From: Kordia sp965283645
Lineage (GTDB): Bacteria; Bacteroidota; Bacteroidia; Flavobacteriales; Flavobacteriaceae
DNA: 64,000 nucleotides
Direction: 5' to 3'
NCBI RefSeq assembly: GCF_965283645.1
Contig: NZ_CBDIPG010000001.1
Location: forward strand, 4,588,001-4,652,000
The translations under genes were made by a program, and so were the position numbers. How positions within the stretch are numbered: the first letter of the stretch is position 1; each line of letters begins with the position of its first letter. Shown here piece after piece: positions 45,205 through 54,419 of this stretch. A model generated the notes under the pieces. That model saw only the letters and a list, made by a program, of their open reading frames with translations, searched no databases and was not told the origin of the DNA.

Positions 45205-46502
45205 ACAAGATAAAAAAGCATATTGCAAACAATTTACTATTGAAAGTTACGTCCTTCAATAGTATTGCAATACTACTAAATGTGCTTGTTGGTGTGCTGA
45301 CTTCGAAAGCGTTGGCAGAGTTTGTAGGCACAAAGGGAATGGCTTCTGTTGGAAATTTACGCGATTTTCTAAAAACAATTTATGCACTTGCCACGTTTGG
45401 AATTAGTGCCGGAATTATAAAATATACTGCCGAACACAAAAAAGATGTATCCGAACTTCAAAAAGTATTATCAACGGCTTTGTGTATCATTTTTGCAGGA
45501 ACTCTGGTGGTTTCAACACTCTTATTTTTTGGAGCAAACTATTGGAACGAGCTGATTTTTAAAGGAAAAGAATTCAGTTATATCTTTAAAATTCTAGCGT
45601 TAGTGTTGCCTTTATATGCGCTAAATGTTTTGTGTTTGGGAATCATTAACGGATTTGAAAAGTATAAAAAATTCATCATATTAAATATTATTGGTTACCT
45701 AATCAATTTGGTTTTTACCGTGTATTTAGTCTGGAAATATGCATTAGATGGTGCGTTGATTTCGTTAAGTATTGTGCCCTCAATCTTGTTAATTTTCAGC
45801 TTGATATTATTACACAGAGAACGAATTTTATTGCCAACAACATTTACGGTTAAAGCATTTTCAAAATCGTATGCAAAAAAGTATTTGTCATATACATTCA
45901 TGGCGGCAGTTTCGGCATTTATCTTTCCAATGATCTATGTATTTGTTCGAAATCATATTATAGAAACCATTGGTGAAGATGAAGCTGGTTATTGGGAAGC
46001 AATGCAACGAATCTCGAATCAATATCTCATCTTTGTAACGTCTTTATTAACGTTGTATGTGTTGCCTAAATTATCTGAAAACAAAACAGTTACAGGTTTT
46101 CGAACCATCGTTTTTGATTTTTATAAAACAATTCTGCCAATATTCACAATTGGATTAATTATCATTTATGTTGCACGAATTTGGGTCATTCAATTCATAT
46201 ACAATGAAGACTTTTTACCAACCGAAAGTTTATTCTTTTGGCAACTATTAGGTGATTTTTTCAAGGTAATATCATTGGTAATTGCGTATCAATTATTTGC
46301 AAAAAAAATGTTGGGTTATTATCTTTTTGTTGAAATTACGTCGTTGGTATTATTCTATTCGTTAAGTATTTATTTTACCAATGAAGTTGGAATAGAAGGT
46401 GTTGTAATGGCACATTGCGTGCGAAGTTTTGTTGCATTAGTACTATTGACTTTCATCTTTAGAAAGTCATTATTTGGTAAAAATGATGCAGAAAAAGTAT
46501 AG
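45201..46502 (+). CDS. O-antigen/polysaccharide flippase (Wzx-like)
   Basis: 433 residues with about twelve membrane helices. The TTG start overlaps the previous stop (TTGA). The N-terminus SFNSIAILLNVLVGVLTSKALAEFVGTKGMA is typical of O-antigen translocases of the polysaccharide-biosynthesis (MOP) superfamily. It is expected to flip undecaprenyl-linked repeat units across the inner membrane. Confidence 0.88.
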   Translation: MNKIKKHIANNLLLKVTSFNSIAILLNVLVGVLTSKALAEFVGTKGMASVGNLRDFLKTIYALATFGISAGIIKYTAEHKKDVSELQKVLSTALCIIFAGTLVVSTLLFFGANYWNELIFKGKEFSYIFKILALVLPLYALNVLCLGIINGFEKYKKFIILNIIGYLINLVFTVYLVWKYALDGALISLSIVPSILLIFSLILLHRERILLPTTFTVKAFSKSYAKKYLSYTFMAAVSAFIFPMIYVFVRNHIIETIGEDEAGYWEAMQRISNQYLIFVTSLLTLYVLPKLSENKTVTGFRTIVFDFYKTILPIFTIGLIIIYVARIWVIQFIYNEDFLPTESLFFWQLLGDFFKVISLVIAYQLFAKKMLGYYLFVEITSLVLFYSLSIYFTNEVGIEGVVMAHCVRSFVALVLLTFIFRKSLFGKNDAEKV

Positions 46503-46530
46503 CTAAACGAAAAAGTGTATTTTTGAAACA

Positions 46531-47094
46531 ATGAAGCAATTTCTGAAACATATTATTTTACGGTTGAAAACTTGGAAATATAAATTTTTGAGCACTATTG
46601 CGAATAAAAAAGGAAACCCAATTTGTGTACAACCATTATTACTAGAAGGTGATGGAACCATTCATTTTGGACAGAATACTAGTTTCGGAATTTACAAATC
46701 ACCTTATTTGTTTAGTGGTTACGGTTATGTGGAAGCACGTGGAAAACATGCAGAAATTCGCTTTGGTGAACATGTTGCCATCAACAATTCATGTGTAATT
46801 ACTTCAGAGAAAAAAATCACGATTTCTAAAAATACAGTAATTGGTTACAATTGTCATATTAGTGATAGTTCGTTTCACAATTTAGCAATTGAGAAGCGCC
46901 ATGAAACAGATCCAGATCCACAAGAAGTTTTCATTGATGAAAATGTATTTATCGGAAACAATGTTACTATTTTGAAAGGTGTAAAACTCGGCAAAAATGT
47001 AGTTGTTGGTAGTGCGGCTGTTGTAACAAAAAGTTTTCCCGACAATGTTGTTATTGCTGGTGTTCCTGCCAAAATTATTAGTACAATTACATAA
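46531..47094 (+). CDS. Hexapeptide-repeat acyltransferase
   Basis: 187 residues. Left-handed beta-helix hexapeptide repeats run through most of the protein (ITISKNTVIGYNCHISDSSFH, VFIGNNVTILKGVKLGKNVVVGSAAVVTKSFPDNVVIAGVPAKII), with a catalytic-type His in the SSFHN loop. It is of the WcaF/maltose-acetyltransferase type and likely O- or N-acetylates a sugar of the glycan. It could also supply the 3-N-acetylation step of the Fdt/Qdt pathway. Confidence 0.85.
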   Translation: MKQFLKHIILRLKTWKYKFLSTIANKKGNPICVQPLLLEGDGTIHFGQNTSFGIYKSPYLFSGYGYVEARGKHAEIRFGEHVAINNSCVITSEKKITISKNTVIGYNCHISDSSFHNLAIEKRHETDPDPQEVFIDENVFIGNNVTILKGVKLGKNVVVGSAAVVTKSFPDNVVIAGVPAKIISTIT

Positions 47095-47125
47095 AAAAAC
47101 CATTCCGATAGTATCGAAATGGTTT
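47094..47125. terminator. Terminator hairpin between convergent genes
   Basis: AAAACCATT and AATGGTTTT with the inner CGATA/TATCG form an interrupted stem after the acyltransferase gene; the T-run is short. Confidence 0.55.
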
Positions 47126-47161
47126 TGGGCGTAGCATAAATGTAATTCAGGCTGCGATATA

Positions 47162-47686
47162 TTATTTCATGTCTTTAACTTCAATTTCGTATGTTTCGCC
47201 ATTATTTAAAATAATGTTATACATTCCTTTTGTAGTTAACATGTTTACTTTCTTCTTCTTGTTGTTTTTATCGATCATATGGATCTCTTTTACCATCATT
47301 CCATCATCATCTAACCAAACTTTTAATCCTTCTTCGGTTAACATAAAATCATAGTTAAAGTTTTCTGGTCTTACGTAATTGATAGTGATCTCTCGTTCAT
47401 AATCATAATCTCTATCGACATCTAATTTAAAAGTAGTTTCTAAACTTGGATCTACTAAAATTCGATCTTGGTTCACTTTATTTTCGTCACTTTCATCAAA
47501 TACTACAGGATAAATTGCTTTTGTTTCCTGCATAATTCGTACATCGTCTTCTAACTCTAATTCTACGATTTGATATTTGGCTACATTCTCTCTTACAACT
47601 TCATCATCGATATTATTGCTTTGTGCAAAAGCGATTGGAGTTGATAGTAGCATAACGGGGACTAATAATTTGATATAATTTTTCAT
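47162..47686 (-). CDS. Secreted hypothetical protein
   Basis: 174 residues with a signal peptide (MKNYIKLLVPVMLLSTPIAFAQ) and no lipobox. The mature protein is acidic, with beta-strand-like stretches (YNIILNNGETYEIEVKDMK at the end). Not recognised. It is a single gene upstream of dps on the same strand, separated by 125 bp. Confidence 0.65.
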   Translation of the reverse strand: MKNYIKLLVPVMLLSTPIAFAQSNNIDDEVVRENVAKYQIVELELEDDVRIMQETKAIYPVVFDESDENKVNQDRILVDPSLETTFKLDVDRDYDYEREITINYVRPENFNYDFMLTEEGLKVWLDDDGMMVKEIHMIDKNNKKKKVNMLTTKGMYNIILNNGETYEIEVKDMK

Positions 47687-47811
47687 TTGTTTGTGTATTT
47701 AAAAATTAGCACTATACTTTGATATACTGCGATAGTGTTTTAAGCAGTTATTTGAAACTAATTCACATTAAAATTTAATGCTTCAAAGTTGAATTTTTTA
47801 TAATTTAATAA

Positions 47812-48315
47812 TTAGGCATTGACCATTGATTTGTTCAATTGTGCTGTCGTTTTCTTTGACCAAGCATTCAACATCCAACTCGATTTCTCAAGCTCTCGTA
47901 CATAGGCTCCTAATAAGTCAATTGTTCCTTCATCTCCAGCTTGATTTGCATGTGAAATCACAACTTTCATCTGTGATAATAATAATGTATGATCACTTAT
48001 GATGATATTTACCATTTCCTCATCAGTTAATAATGGACTTGATTCTTTAATTTTAGAAATTTCTAAATAATCAGTCATTTTACTAATAGGATGATATTTT
48101 AAAGTCAAAATACGCTCAGCAATTTCATCAATTTTTTTCTGTGCATTTCCGTATAATTCTTCAAATTTGTTGTGCAAATCAAAGAAATTTTTACCTAAAA
48201 TATTCCAATGGAAACTTCTTAGTTTCTGGTAATAAACATGATAGTCTGCTAACAACGTATTTAACTCAACCACCACCGGTACTAATTTCTCATCACTCAT
48301 GTTTAAATAGTTCAT
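47812..48315 (-). CDS. dps: Dps-family ferritin-like DNA-protection protein
   Basis: 167 residues. A four-helix ferritin-like fold with Dps ferroxidase ligands at the dimer interface: His in RSFHWNILG and Asp/Glu in FFDLHNKFEELY. It stores iron and protects DNA during starvation or peroxide stress. A second in-frame Met (MSDEKL) lies five codons in. Confidence 0.92.
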   Translation of the reverse strand: MNYLNMSDEKLVPVVVELNTLLADYHVYYQKLRSFHWNILGKNFFDLHNKFEELYGNAQKKIDEIAERILTLKYHPISKMTDYLEISKIKESSPLLTDEEMVNIIISDHTLLLSQMKVVISHANQAGDEGTIDLLGAYVRELEKSSWMLNAWSKKTTAQLNKSMVNA

Positions 48316-48801
48316 GTTTTATTCTCTGTATTTTAAATTAATATTTGTTTTTTTTTGAACACTCTTTTTAATTTAGCAAGGTTTGAATCTTCAAAAAATA
48401 AATTGTCGTGTTTCAATTGTAATTTGTTTTAATCACACTTCCAATATAGCGGCAGGATAAAAAATGTCAAGTGATTTAACAGTACTTAACATCAGAAAAT
48501 AAAAATTAACATAAAAAGTGTTAATTTTTGCTATAGTATGTTAAAATTTTAACATGTGTAATTCTGTTGAAAAATCAGTTTTGTTGAAAAAAATTCAAAA
48601 AAAGGGTCTTTTTGGCGATTTTAGATGTGGAAATTGTATAAATATTAGAGAAAATCGTGTAAAACATCAAAAAATATTAAAATTTGAGAATTGATGTTTT
48701 TACACTTATTTGGACTTTTTTTAACATTTATACTGAAAAATGTCTCCAAGTAATAAACTTTCGATATTTTTCAAATCTTTGTATCTTTAACTAAAAAAGA
48801 A
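48316..48801. other. Intergenic region between dps and CIA30 gene
   Basis: 486 bp, AT-rich, between divergent genes, no ORF seen. The right end has AATCTTTGTATCTTTA just before 48802, an approximate -7 box. It probably carries the dps control region. Confidence 0.55.
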
Positions 48802-49350
48802 ATGAAAAGATTTTTATTGATCTTCTTACTAATCTTTACACAAATTGCTTTTGCCCAAAAAAGAAAAGTTGATTTTGGAGAAAACAAAGATGGTGGACGT
48901 TGGGAAATTATTAATGATGGTGTTATGGGCGGACTTTCTAAAGGAAAAGCATTTATGTTAGATGATTGCGTGTCTTTTAACGGAACGGTTTCTTTGCGAA
49001 ATAATGGAGGTTTTTCATCCTATAAAAGTCCTTTTTACGAAATGGATTTGTCTAGCTACACAAAAATCATTGTAAAATACCGTTCAAAAGATTACACAAT
49101 GGCAATGACGTTAGAAATGGACAAACGTTGGTTTTTACCATATTACAAACGTAATTTGCCAGCTACCGATTGGAAATGGGTAAAAGCAGAAATTTTATTC
49201 TCAGAATTTGTAAAATATAGTGTGGGAAGAAAAAAATCGGGAACGCCAACAAAAAAGGAGCTTGAAAAAATACTTCGTTTAGGATTTGTAACAAACGAGA
49301 AAAAAGCAGGCGATTTTAAAATAGAAATTGATTATATAGCATTTAAATAA
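48802..49350 (+). CDS. CIA30-family secreted protein
   Basis: 182 residues with a signal peptide (MKRFLLIFLLIFTQIAFAQ). The CIA30 (complex I intermediate-associated protein 30) beta-sandwich is recognised by WEIINDGVMGGLSKG, GFSSYKSPFYEMDLSSYTKI and IEIDYIAFK. Its bacterial role is unknown; the fold is carbohydrate-binding-like. It overlaps trmL by 1 bp (TAATGG). Confidence 0.85.
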   Translation: MKRFLLIFLLIFTQIAFAQKRKVDFGENKDGGRWEIINDGVMGGLSKGKAFMLDDCVSFNGTVSLRNNGGFSSYKSPFYEMDLSSYTKIIVKYRSKDYTMAMTLEMDKRWFLPYYKRNLPATDWKWVKAEILFSEFVKYSVGRKKSGTPTKKELEKILRLGFVTNEKKAGDFKIEIDYIAFK

Positions 49351-49805
49351 TGGCATACAATATTGTACTTATAGAACCTGAAATTCCAACAAATACAGGT
49401 AATATAGGTAGACTCAGTTTGGCTTCAGGTGCCAACTTACATTTAGTAAAACCTTTCGGATTTGAAATTACAGATGCACGACTCAAACGTGCAGGTTTGG
49501 ATTATTGGCAACACTTGTCTGTTTATATCTATGAAAATATAGAAGAATTTTACGAGAAAAATTTAGCAAAAAAAATGGTGTATTTATCCAGTCATGGAAC
49601 AAAAACCTATGATAAAATTCCGTATGAAGACGATTTATTTTTAGTTTTCGGAAAAGAATCGGTTGGTTTGCCAAAAGAAATTACTATAAAATATCCAGAT
49701 CAATTGTACACAATTCCAATGTTTAGCGAGCACATAAGAAGTCTCAACTTAGCAAATGCCGTAAGTATTGTTGTATTTGAAGGAATTAGACAGTTGAAAT
49801 CTTAA
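49350..49805 (+). CDS. trmL: tRNA (cytidine(34)-2'-O)-methyltransferase
   Basis: 151 residues, the usual short SPOUT form. The motifs are IEPEIPTNTGNIGR, LVFGKESVGLP and IPMFSEHIRSLNLANAVSI. It methylates the wobble 2'-OH of tRNA-Leu species. It is translationally coupled to the CIA30 gene. Confidence 0.93.
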   Translation: MAYNIVLIEPEIPTNTGNIGRLSLASGANLHLVKPFGFEITDARLKRAGLDYWQHLSVYIYENIEEFYEKNLAKKMVYLSSHGTKTYDKIPYEDDLFLVFGKESVGLPKEITIKYPDQLYTIPMFSEHIRSLNLANAVSIVVFEGIRQLKS

Positions 49806-49847
49806 ATCTTAAATTTTAAAATGTAAAACTTGAAAATTAGTAGAAAT

Positions 49848-51002
49848 CTAAGTATGCTCAGCGGAGTTGAAGCACCAACGTTCCAGATATTGTTTTGCAA
49901 CACTTTCATACTCATGAAACCTTTCTACAAATGCACGTGCATTTTTTCCAATTTGAATCATTTCAGTAGGATTTTCAATCAAGAAACTTAGTTTTTCAAC
50001 CAAATCGTCCACATTTGGAGTTGCATTTAATACAACAGTTGTATCAAGTTTGTAAAATTCTTGAAATGCAGTTTCAGCTCCAGAAAAGACTACTTTTCCC
50101 TTTGCCATCGCTTCCAAAGCATTATAACCTTGATCGTATCCATATACTTGATCCATAATAATATGCGCTTCATCATACGTTTGTATATATTCATCATATG
50201 GCAAACTATACGCAGTTTTTACAACGGCTTTTTCAGGATATTTTTCGGCAATAATTGTCAATGCTTTTTCAATAATATCGTTTCCTTTCTTTAAATAATT
50301 CACCTTATTTACACCATGAAAAATTATTACCTTTCCTTTGTGTGTAAGTTCTTTAAATGGCAAAATATCAACATTTATAGGAAAAGGAACAAACGGCAAT
50401 GCTTTTGAATGTTTGCAATAAGCCATATCATAATCAAAATTTGCAGGAATTATACCTTTGCTATTTTTAATTACAAAATGATGTAATTTTTCATGTGGTT
50501 TTGACAAATATTGCAATGAATATTTAAAACTCTTTTTTGCTTTATTATCATTCACATATGGCGTTAAAATATGATATGGAAGATCGGCTTTTAAGATGTA
50601 ATTCAAATAATGAAAATCATCACCACAAGAAGATAAAAAAACGTTTTTATTATGTTTAAAAATGTATTTCAACAACTTTCGTTCTATAAATGGAGTTGTA
50701 GCAAATGGAAACTCATTAATCAATTGTACAGCATCGTAATTTTGAAATGCTTTACGATGTTTATAAAAACGATACGCAACTTCTAAAAAAGCAATATCTA
50801 TTTTGCATATGCGATACACAAATTGACGAAAAATATTGGGAAGTTTTTTATTGAAAAAAGTAACATCAAGTGAAATATCAATTGGGTAATTTTTAAAACT
50901 GTCAGCACGACCAACTAACGTAACGTCATGATGCAATTTTTGTAGACCTTCTTTAAGTGAGTTGTGAAATCTACTGTATTCTCCAACCAATAATATTCGC
51001 AT
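49848..51002 (-). CDS. Glycosyltransferase (GT-B fold)
   Basis: 384 residues from the ATG at 51002, since MRILLVGEYSRFHNSLKEGL is a typical glycosyltransferase start; a longer frame from 51131 would overlap the divergent neighbour. The C-terminal domain has IIMDQVYGYDQGYNALEAMAKGKVVFSG, the donor-sugar-binding region with an acidic pair. It probably transfers a sugar to the surface glycan. Confidence 0.82.
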   Translation of the reverse strand: MRILLVGEYSRFHNSLKEGLQKLHHDVTLVGRADSFKNYPIDISLDVTFFNKKLPNIFRQFVYRICKIDIAFLEVAYRFYKHRKAFQNYDAVQLINEFPFATTPFIERKLLKYIFKHNKNVFLSSCGDDFHYLNYILKADLPYHILTPYVNDNKAKKSFKYSLQYLSKPHEKLHHFVIKNSKGIIPANFDYDMAYCKHSKALPFVPFPINVDILPFKELTHKGKVIIFHGVNKVNYLKKGNDIIEKALTIIAEKYPEKAVVKTAYSLPYDEYIQTYDEAHIIMDQVYGYDQGYNALEAMAKGKVVFSGAETAFQEFYKLDTTVVLNATPNVDDLVEKLSFLIENPTEMIQIGKNARAFVERFHEYESVAKQYLERWCFNSAEHT

Positions 51003-51010
51003 AATAACAG

Positions 51011-51018
51011 TATATTTG
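51011..51018 (+). promoter_or_regulatory. -7 box of the glycosyltransferase/fdtA operon
   Basis: TATATTTG matches TAnnTTTG, 24 bp before the start at 51043. Confidence 0.6.
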
Positions 51019-51042
51019 CGGGAAAGATAGTAGGAAAACTTT

Positions 51043-52128
51043 ATGCAGCAAAATTCTAAAAAGAAAATATGTATAATTGTCGATAGTTTAAGTATAGGTG
51101 GTTCGGAAAAGCAAGCAGCTGGTTTCTCCAATTCACTCTATAAAGCAGGATTCGACGTTGCTATTATTTGTTTAAAAGATGAAATTACCTATTCGTACAA
51201 AGGCAAATTGTACAATTTGGGACTTCGTGAATCTCCTATAAAAATCATCAAACAAGTTCGTAAGTTTTTCGCATTTAAAAAAGCATATACTGCGTGTAAT
51301 GCAACTGTTTATATTGACTTTCGAATTCGTAGTAGAACGTTTATGGAACGTTTGTTACATCGTTTTGTATTTCAATCTGAAAAAATGATTATGATGATTC
51401 ATAGTTTTGAAACTTCATGGCACATTCCAAAAGGTGATTTTTTTAAAAAAACCTATAACAATACAAAAGCAATTGTTGCCGTTTCGAAAGGAATTGAAGA
51501 AAAACTAATTGAAGAATACGGATTTACAAATACAGTTCACATTCCAAATTACAGTGTTGCAACTGAAAAAACGCAGGCAACAACTACAACATTTCCAGAA
51601 AATTACATTGTCGCGGTTGGACGATTGGAAAACGATATTAAACAGTTTGATCGTTTAATAGAAACCTACAAAGCTTCCAACTTGGCAGAAAAAAACATAC
51701 AATTATTAATTTTGGGTGATGGAAATGATAAAGAATTGTTGCAACATTTAATTGAAAAATTGGCACTAACGAGCCATGTAAAACTCATGGGATTTGTTGA
51801 AAATGTGTCCGAATATGTTAAAAATGCAAAATATTTAGTGTTATCAAGTAGGGTAGAAGGGTTTCCAATGGTTTTAATAGAAGCATTGAAACAACAAACG
51901 CCTGTAATTTCATTTGATTGTAAATCTGGACCGAGTGAAATAATTGAAGATAAGATCAATGGTTTGCTTGTTGAAGATCAAAACTTTGTGAAGTTAAAAG
52001 ATGCAATGATACTGTTGGTCGAAAATTTGGAATTGTATACAAAATGTAAACAAAATACAGTATCTTCCATGAAAAAATTCACTGAAAAACCAATAATCCA
52101 GCAATGGATTCACCTCATAAATACCTAA
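51043..52128 (+). CDS. Glycosyltransferase family 4
   Basis: 361 residues with a GT-B fold. The N-terminal IIVDSLSIGGSEKQAAGFSN is the acceptor-side Gly-rich loop. YIVAVGRLENDIKQFDRLIE, and VLSSRVEGFPMVLIEALKQQTPVISFDCKSGPSEII (E-x7-E motif), mark GT4. It is followed after 3 bp by the ketoisomerase gene. Confidence 0.92.
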   Translation: MQQNSKKKICIIVDSLSIGGSEKQAAGFSNSLYKAGFDVAIICLKDEITYSYKGKLYNLGLRESPIKIIKQVRKFFAFKKAYTACNATVYIDFRIRSRTFMERLLHRFVFQSEKMIMMIHSFETSWHIPKGDFFKKTYNNTKAIVAVSKGIEEKLIEEYGFTNTVHIPNYSVATEKTQATTTTFPENYIVAVGRLENDIKQFDRLIETYKASNLAEKNIQLLILGDGNDKELLQHLIEKLALTSHVKLMGFVENVSEYVKNAKYLVLSSRVEGFPMVLIEALKQQTPVISFDCKSGPSEIIEDKINGLLVEDQNFVKLKDAMILLVENLELYTKCKQNTVSSMKKFTEKPIIQQWIHLINT

Positions 52129-52131
52129 AAT

Positions 52132-52557
52132 ATGTCAACATCTGTAGCTGATATACAATTACTAGCGATTCCCAAAATAGAAGATTTCAGAGGAAATATC
52201 TCTGTAATTGAAGGAGGAACTATTCCTTTTAAATGCAAACGTGTTTACTATTTGTATGACATTCCAAGTGGTGCAAAAAGAGGCGGGCATGCGCATGTAG
52301 AACAACATGAAGTACTAATTGCATTGAGCGGAAGTTTTGAAGTTATTTTTAAAGACGGAACAAAAAAAAGACGCATGTTATTAAACAAACCCAATCAAGG
52401 CTGCTTGATTCCACATGGAATTTGGCGCGAATTGGAAAACTTTTCTTCTGGAGCTGTTTGTTTGGTATTGGCTTCTGATGAATTTGACGAATCTGATTAC
52501 ATTCGTGATTATCAAGATTTTGTGATCACAAAAGAAAACATCAAACTTTCTAAATAG
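52132..52557 (+). CDS. fdtA: dTDP-4-oxo-6-deoxyglucose 3,4-ketoisomerase (FdtA/QdtA-like cupin)
   Basis: 141 residues. A small cupin with the His-rich site RGGHAHVEQHEVLIALSGSFEV and the block IPHGIWRELENFS. It isomerises dTDP-4-keto-6-deoxyglucose to the 3-keto sugar, which a FdtB/QdtB aminotransferase such as the one at 44101 then aminates. The enzyme class is clear; whether the product is the galacto (Fdt) or gluco (Qdt) epimer cannot be told from sequence. Confidence 0.85.
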   Translation: MSTSVADIQLLAIPKIEDFRGNISVIEGGTIPFKCKRVYYLYDIPSGAKRGGHAHVEQHEVLIALSGSFEVIFKDGTKKRRMLLNKPNQGCLIPHGIWRELENFSSGAVCLVLASDEFDESDYIRDYQDFVITKENIKLSK

Positions 52558-52581
52558 GATTAAATAACTTAACAATCCAAC

Positions 52582-53523
52582 TTAAAACGAAGTCACTTTA
52601 ATATTAAACTTCATCAATATTCCTTTTATCTTCTTAATCAAAAGCAACACAAAACGTGGACTTTTCAATAACAAACGTTGTTTCCAGGTCAAATTGCTAT
52701 AAATTACATACTTCAACATTTTATTTTTCTGCGGAATAGCATTTTCTAAATAATATAAAGACGCATATATATAACGATATAAATCTAAGAATTTTTTTAA
52801 CGAAGAATTTTCAGTTGCCAACGTTTCATAACCATCTAAATTTGGGAGCGTTTTTTTGCTGATGTTACTTCTGCTCATTTGGTCAGGAACATCAAAACGC
52901 ATTGCTACCAAAGCTTCATAATGATACGCTACTTTGTATTGTGAACCGTATTTTATGTAAAAATCTACATCTTCAGAAAATGTAATTGCAGGATCGAAAA
53001 CGGGCGCACCATCACAAATAGATTTCTTAAAAGCCAAGCAACTCGGATTAAAAATAGGTTGATACATGTTTGCTTCAAAAAAATTGTCAACCATAAAGGA
53101 AGTTCCTTTTAATGAAGTTGAAATGTTTTTTTTAGATGCTATCGCTTTGTGTGTTGTGTAAATTTCGGCATAATCTGTTCCATAAATAGAAGCTTCCGGG
53201 AAGGAATCGTGCAAGTTTTTAATAGTTTCTAAAAAATTTGGAAGCCACATGTCATCTGCATCTAGCAATGCAATAATGCTTCCTTTTGCGTTGGAAATCC
53301 CAACATTTCGTGTAGCCGATAATCCAAGGTTTTTTTCATTTTCAATAAGTGAAATTCTTGCATCAGAAATAGTGGAGACAATGCGTGCGCTTTCGTCCGT
53401 ACTAGCATCATTTACTACAATAATTTCATAATCTGTAAAGCGCTGTTGCAATACACTTTCAATGGTTTCTTGAATGTATATTGCTTTATTGTAAAGCGGA
53501 ATGATAACAGAAAATAAAGGCAT
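52582..53523 (-). CDS. Glycosyltransferase family 2
   Basis: 313 residues from the ATG at 53523, which overlaps the upstream stop by 1 bp. The GT-A core is VIIPLYNKAIYIQETIESVLQQ, EIIVVNDASTD and IIALLDADDMW (DxD). The C-terminus ends with a basic region that may bind membrane. It is the last gene of a four-gene minus-strand operon. Confidence 0.92.
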   Translation of the reverse strand: MPLFSVIIPLYNKAIYIQETIESVLQQRFTDYEIIVVNDASTDESARIVSTISDARISLIENEKNLGLSATRNVGISNAKGSIIALLDADDMWLPNFLETIKNLHDSFPEASIYGTDYAEIYTTHKAIASKKNISTSLKGTSFMVDNFFEANMYQPIFNPSCLAFKKSICDGAPVFDPAITFSEDVDFYIKYGSQYKVAYHYEALVAMRFDVPDQMSRSNISKKTLPNLDGYETLATENSSLKKFLDLYRYIYASLYYLENAIPQKNKMLKYVIYSNLTWKQRLLLKSPRFVLLLIKKIKGILMKFNIKVTSF

Positions 53524-54419
53524 TATTGTCGTTTGTCTAAGTAACAAAGATACGTTAATCGATATAAGTCAAAAATAAACATTGAAGGATTGTTAGACAA
53601 CAAGTTCTTTTCAAAAAACTTTCCAAACCAAGTATACATTAGTGACAACAGATGATTGAGTCCAAACTTTTTAACACGCGCAAATACTTTGGTTATCAAA
53701 ATATCATTTGGCTCTATCAAGCCATTTTTCATAAACAAAATTAATACTTCTACTGATTCCATTGATTTGTGAATGAAACCTTTACTTGTGTCCAAACCTA
53801 AGTGATATACAGGATTGTGAATATGTGTTAGATGCACTTCCATATGTTTCAAATCGTTTGCAAACAACGTATCTTCATGTCGTGCATTTGGAATGTCTTC
53901 ATTAAAATTCACTTTATCAAAAACATCTTTTCTTATCAAAAAACTCAACGTTAAAAAACGCAAATACGAAGCTTCCTGTCGTTGTGAAACGGTCAAAGCT
54001 TCGCGTTCTTTTCCGTAAATCCAACGCAATACATTCTCCTTTTTTGGTTTTTCTTGTTGGTATAAAATTCCTCCGTAAATTACTTCCTTTTCATCAGAAA
54101 TTGTTTCTACATATTTAGTGATAAAATCATCTGCAACTGGCAACACATCCGCATCTAAAAATAACAACCATTTGTGTGTTGCTTTTTGTGCTAGTAAATT
54201 TCGAATTCGGCTGCGACCGATATTTTCAGGTAAAATAGTATATGTTGCATTTTCTAATGAATTGATAGCTTCATTTTGTGCTATTGTGTCTTGCTTTTCA
54301 GAATGATCATCTAAGCATAAAATTTCAAATACATAGGCTGTTTTGCTTAGCTGTGCATGTATCTTTTTTACCAAAGGATAAATGTTGTAATTATAGGTAG
54401 GGATTAGTATTGACAGCAT
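53523..54419 (-). CDS. Glycosyltransferase family 2
   Basis: 298 residues. The GT-A core is MLSILIPTYNYNIYPLVKKI, EILCLDDHSE, NIGRSRIRN and LLFLDADVLP, the last carrying the DxD metal site. It abuts the upstream methyltransferase (1-bp overlap) and the downstream GT2 (1-bp overlap). Confidence 0.9.
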   Translation of the reverse strand: MLSILIPTYNYNIYPLVKKIHAQLSKTAYVFEILCLDDHSEKQDTIAQNEAINSLENATYTILPENIGRSRIRNLLAQKATHKWLLFLDADVLPVADDFITKYVETISDEKEVIYGGILYQQEKPKKENVLRWIYGKEREALTVSQRQEASYLRFLTLSFLIRKDVFDKVNFNEDIPNARHEDTLFANDLKHMEVHLTHIHNPVYHLGLDTSKGFIHKSMESVEVLILFMKNGLIEPNDILITKVFARVKKFGLNHLLSLMYTWFGKFFEKNLLSNNPSMFIFDLYRLTYLCYLDKRQ

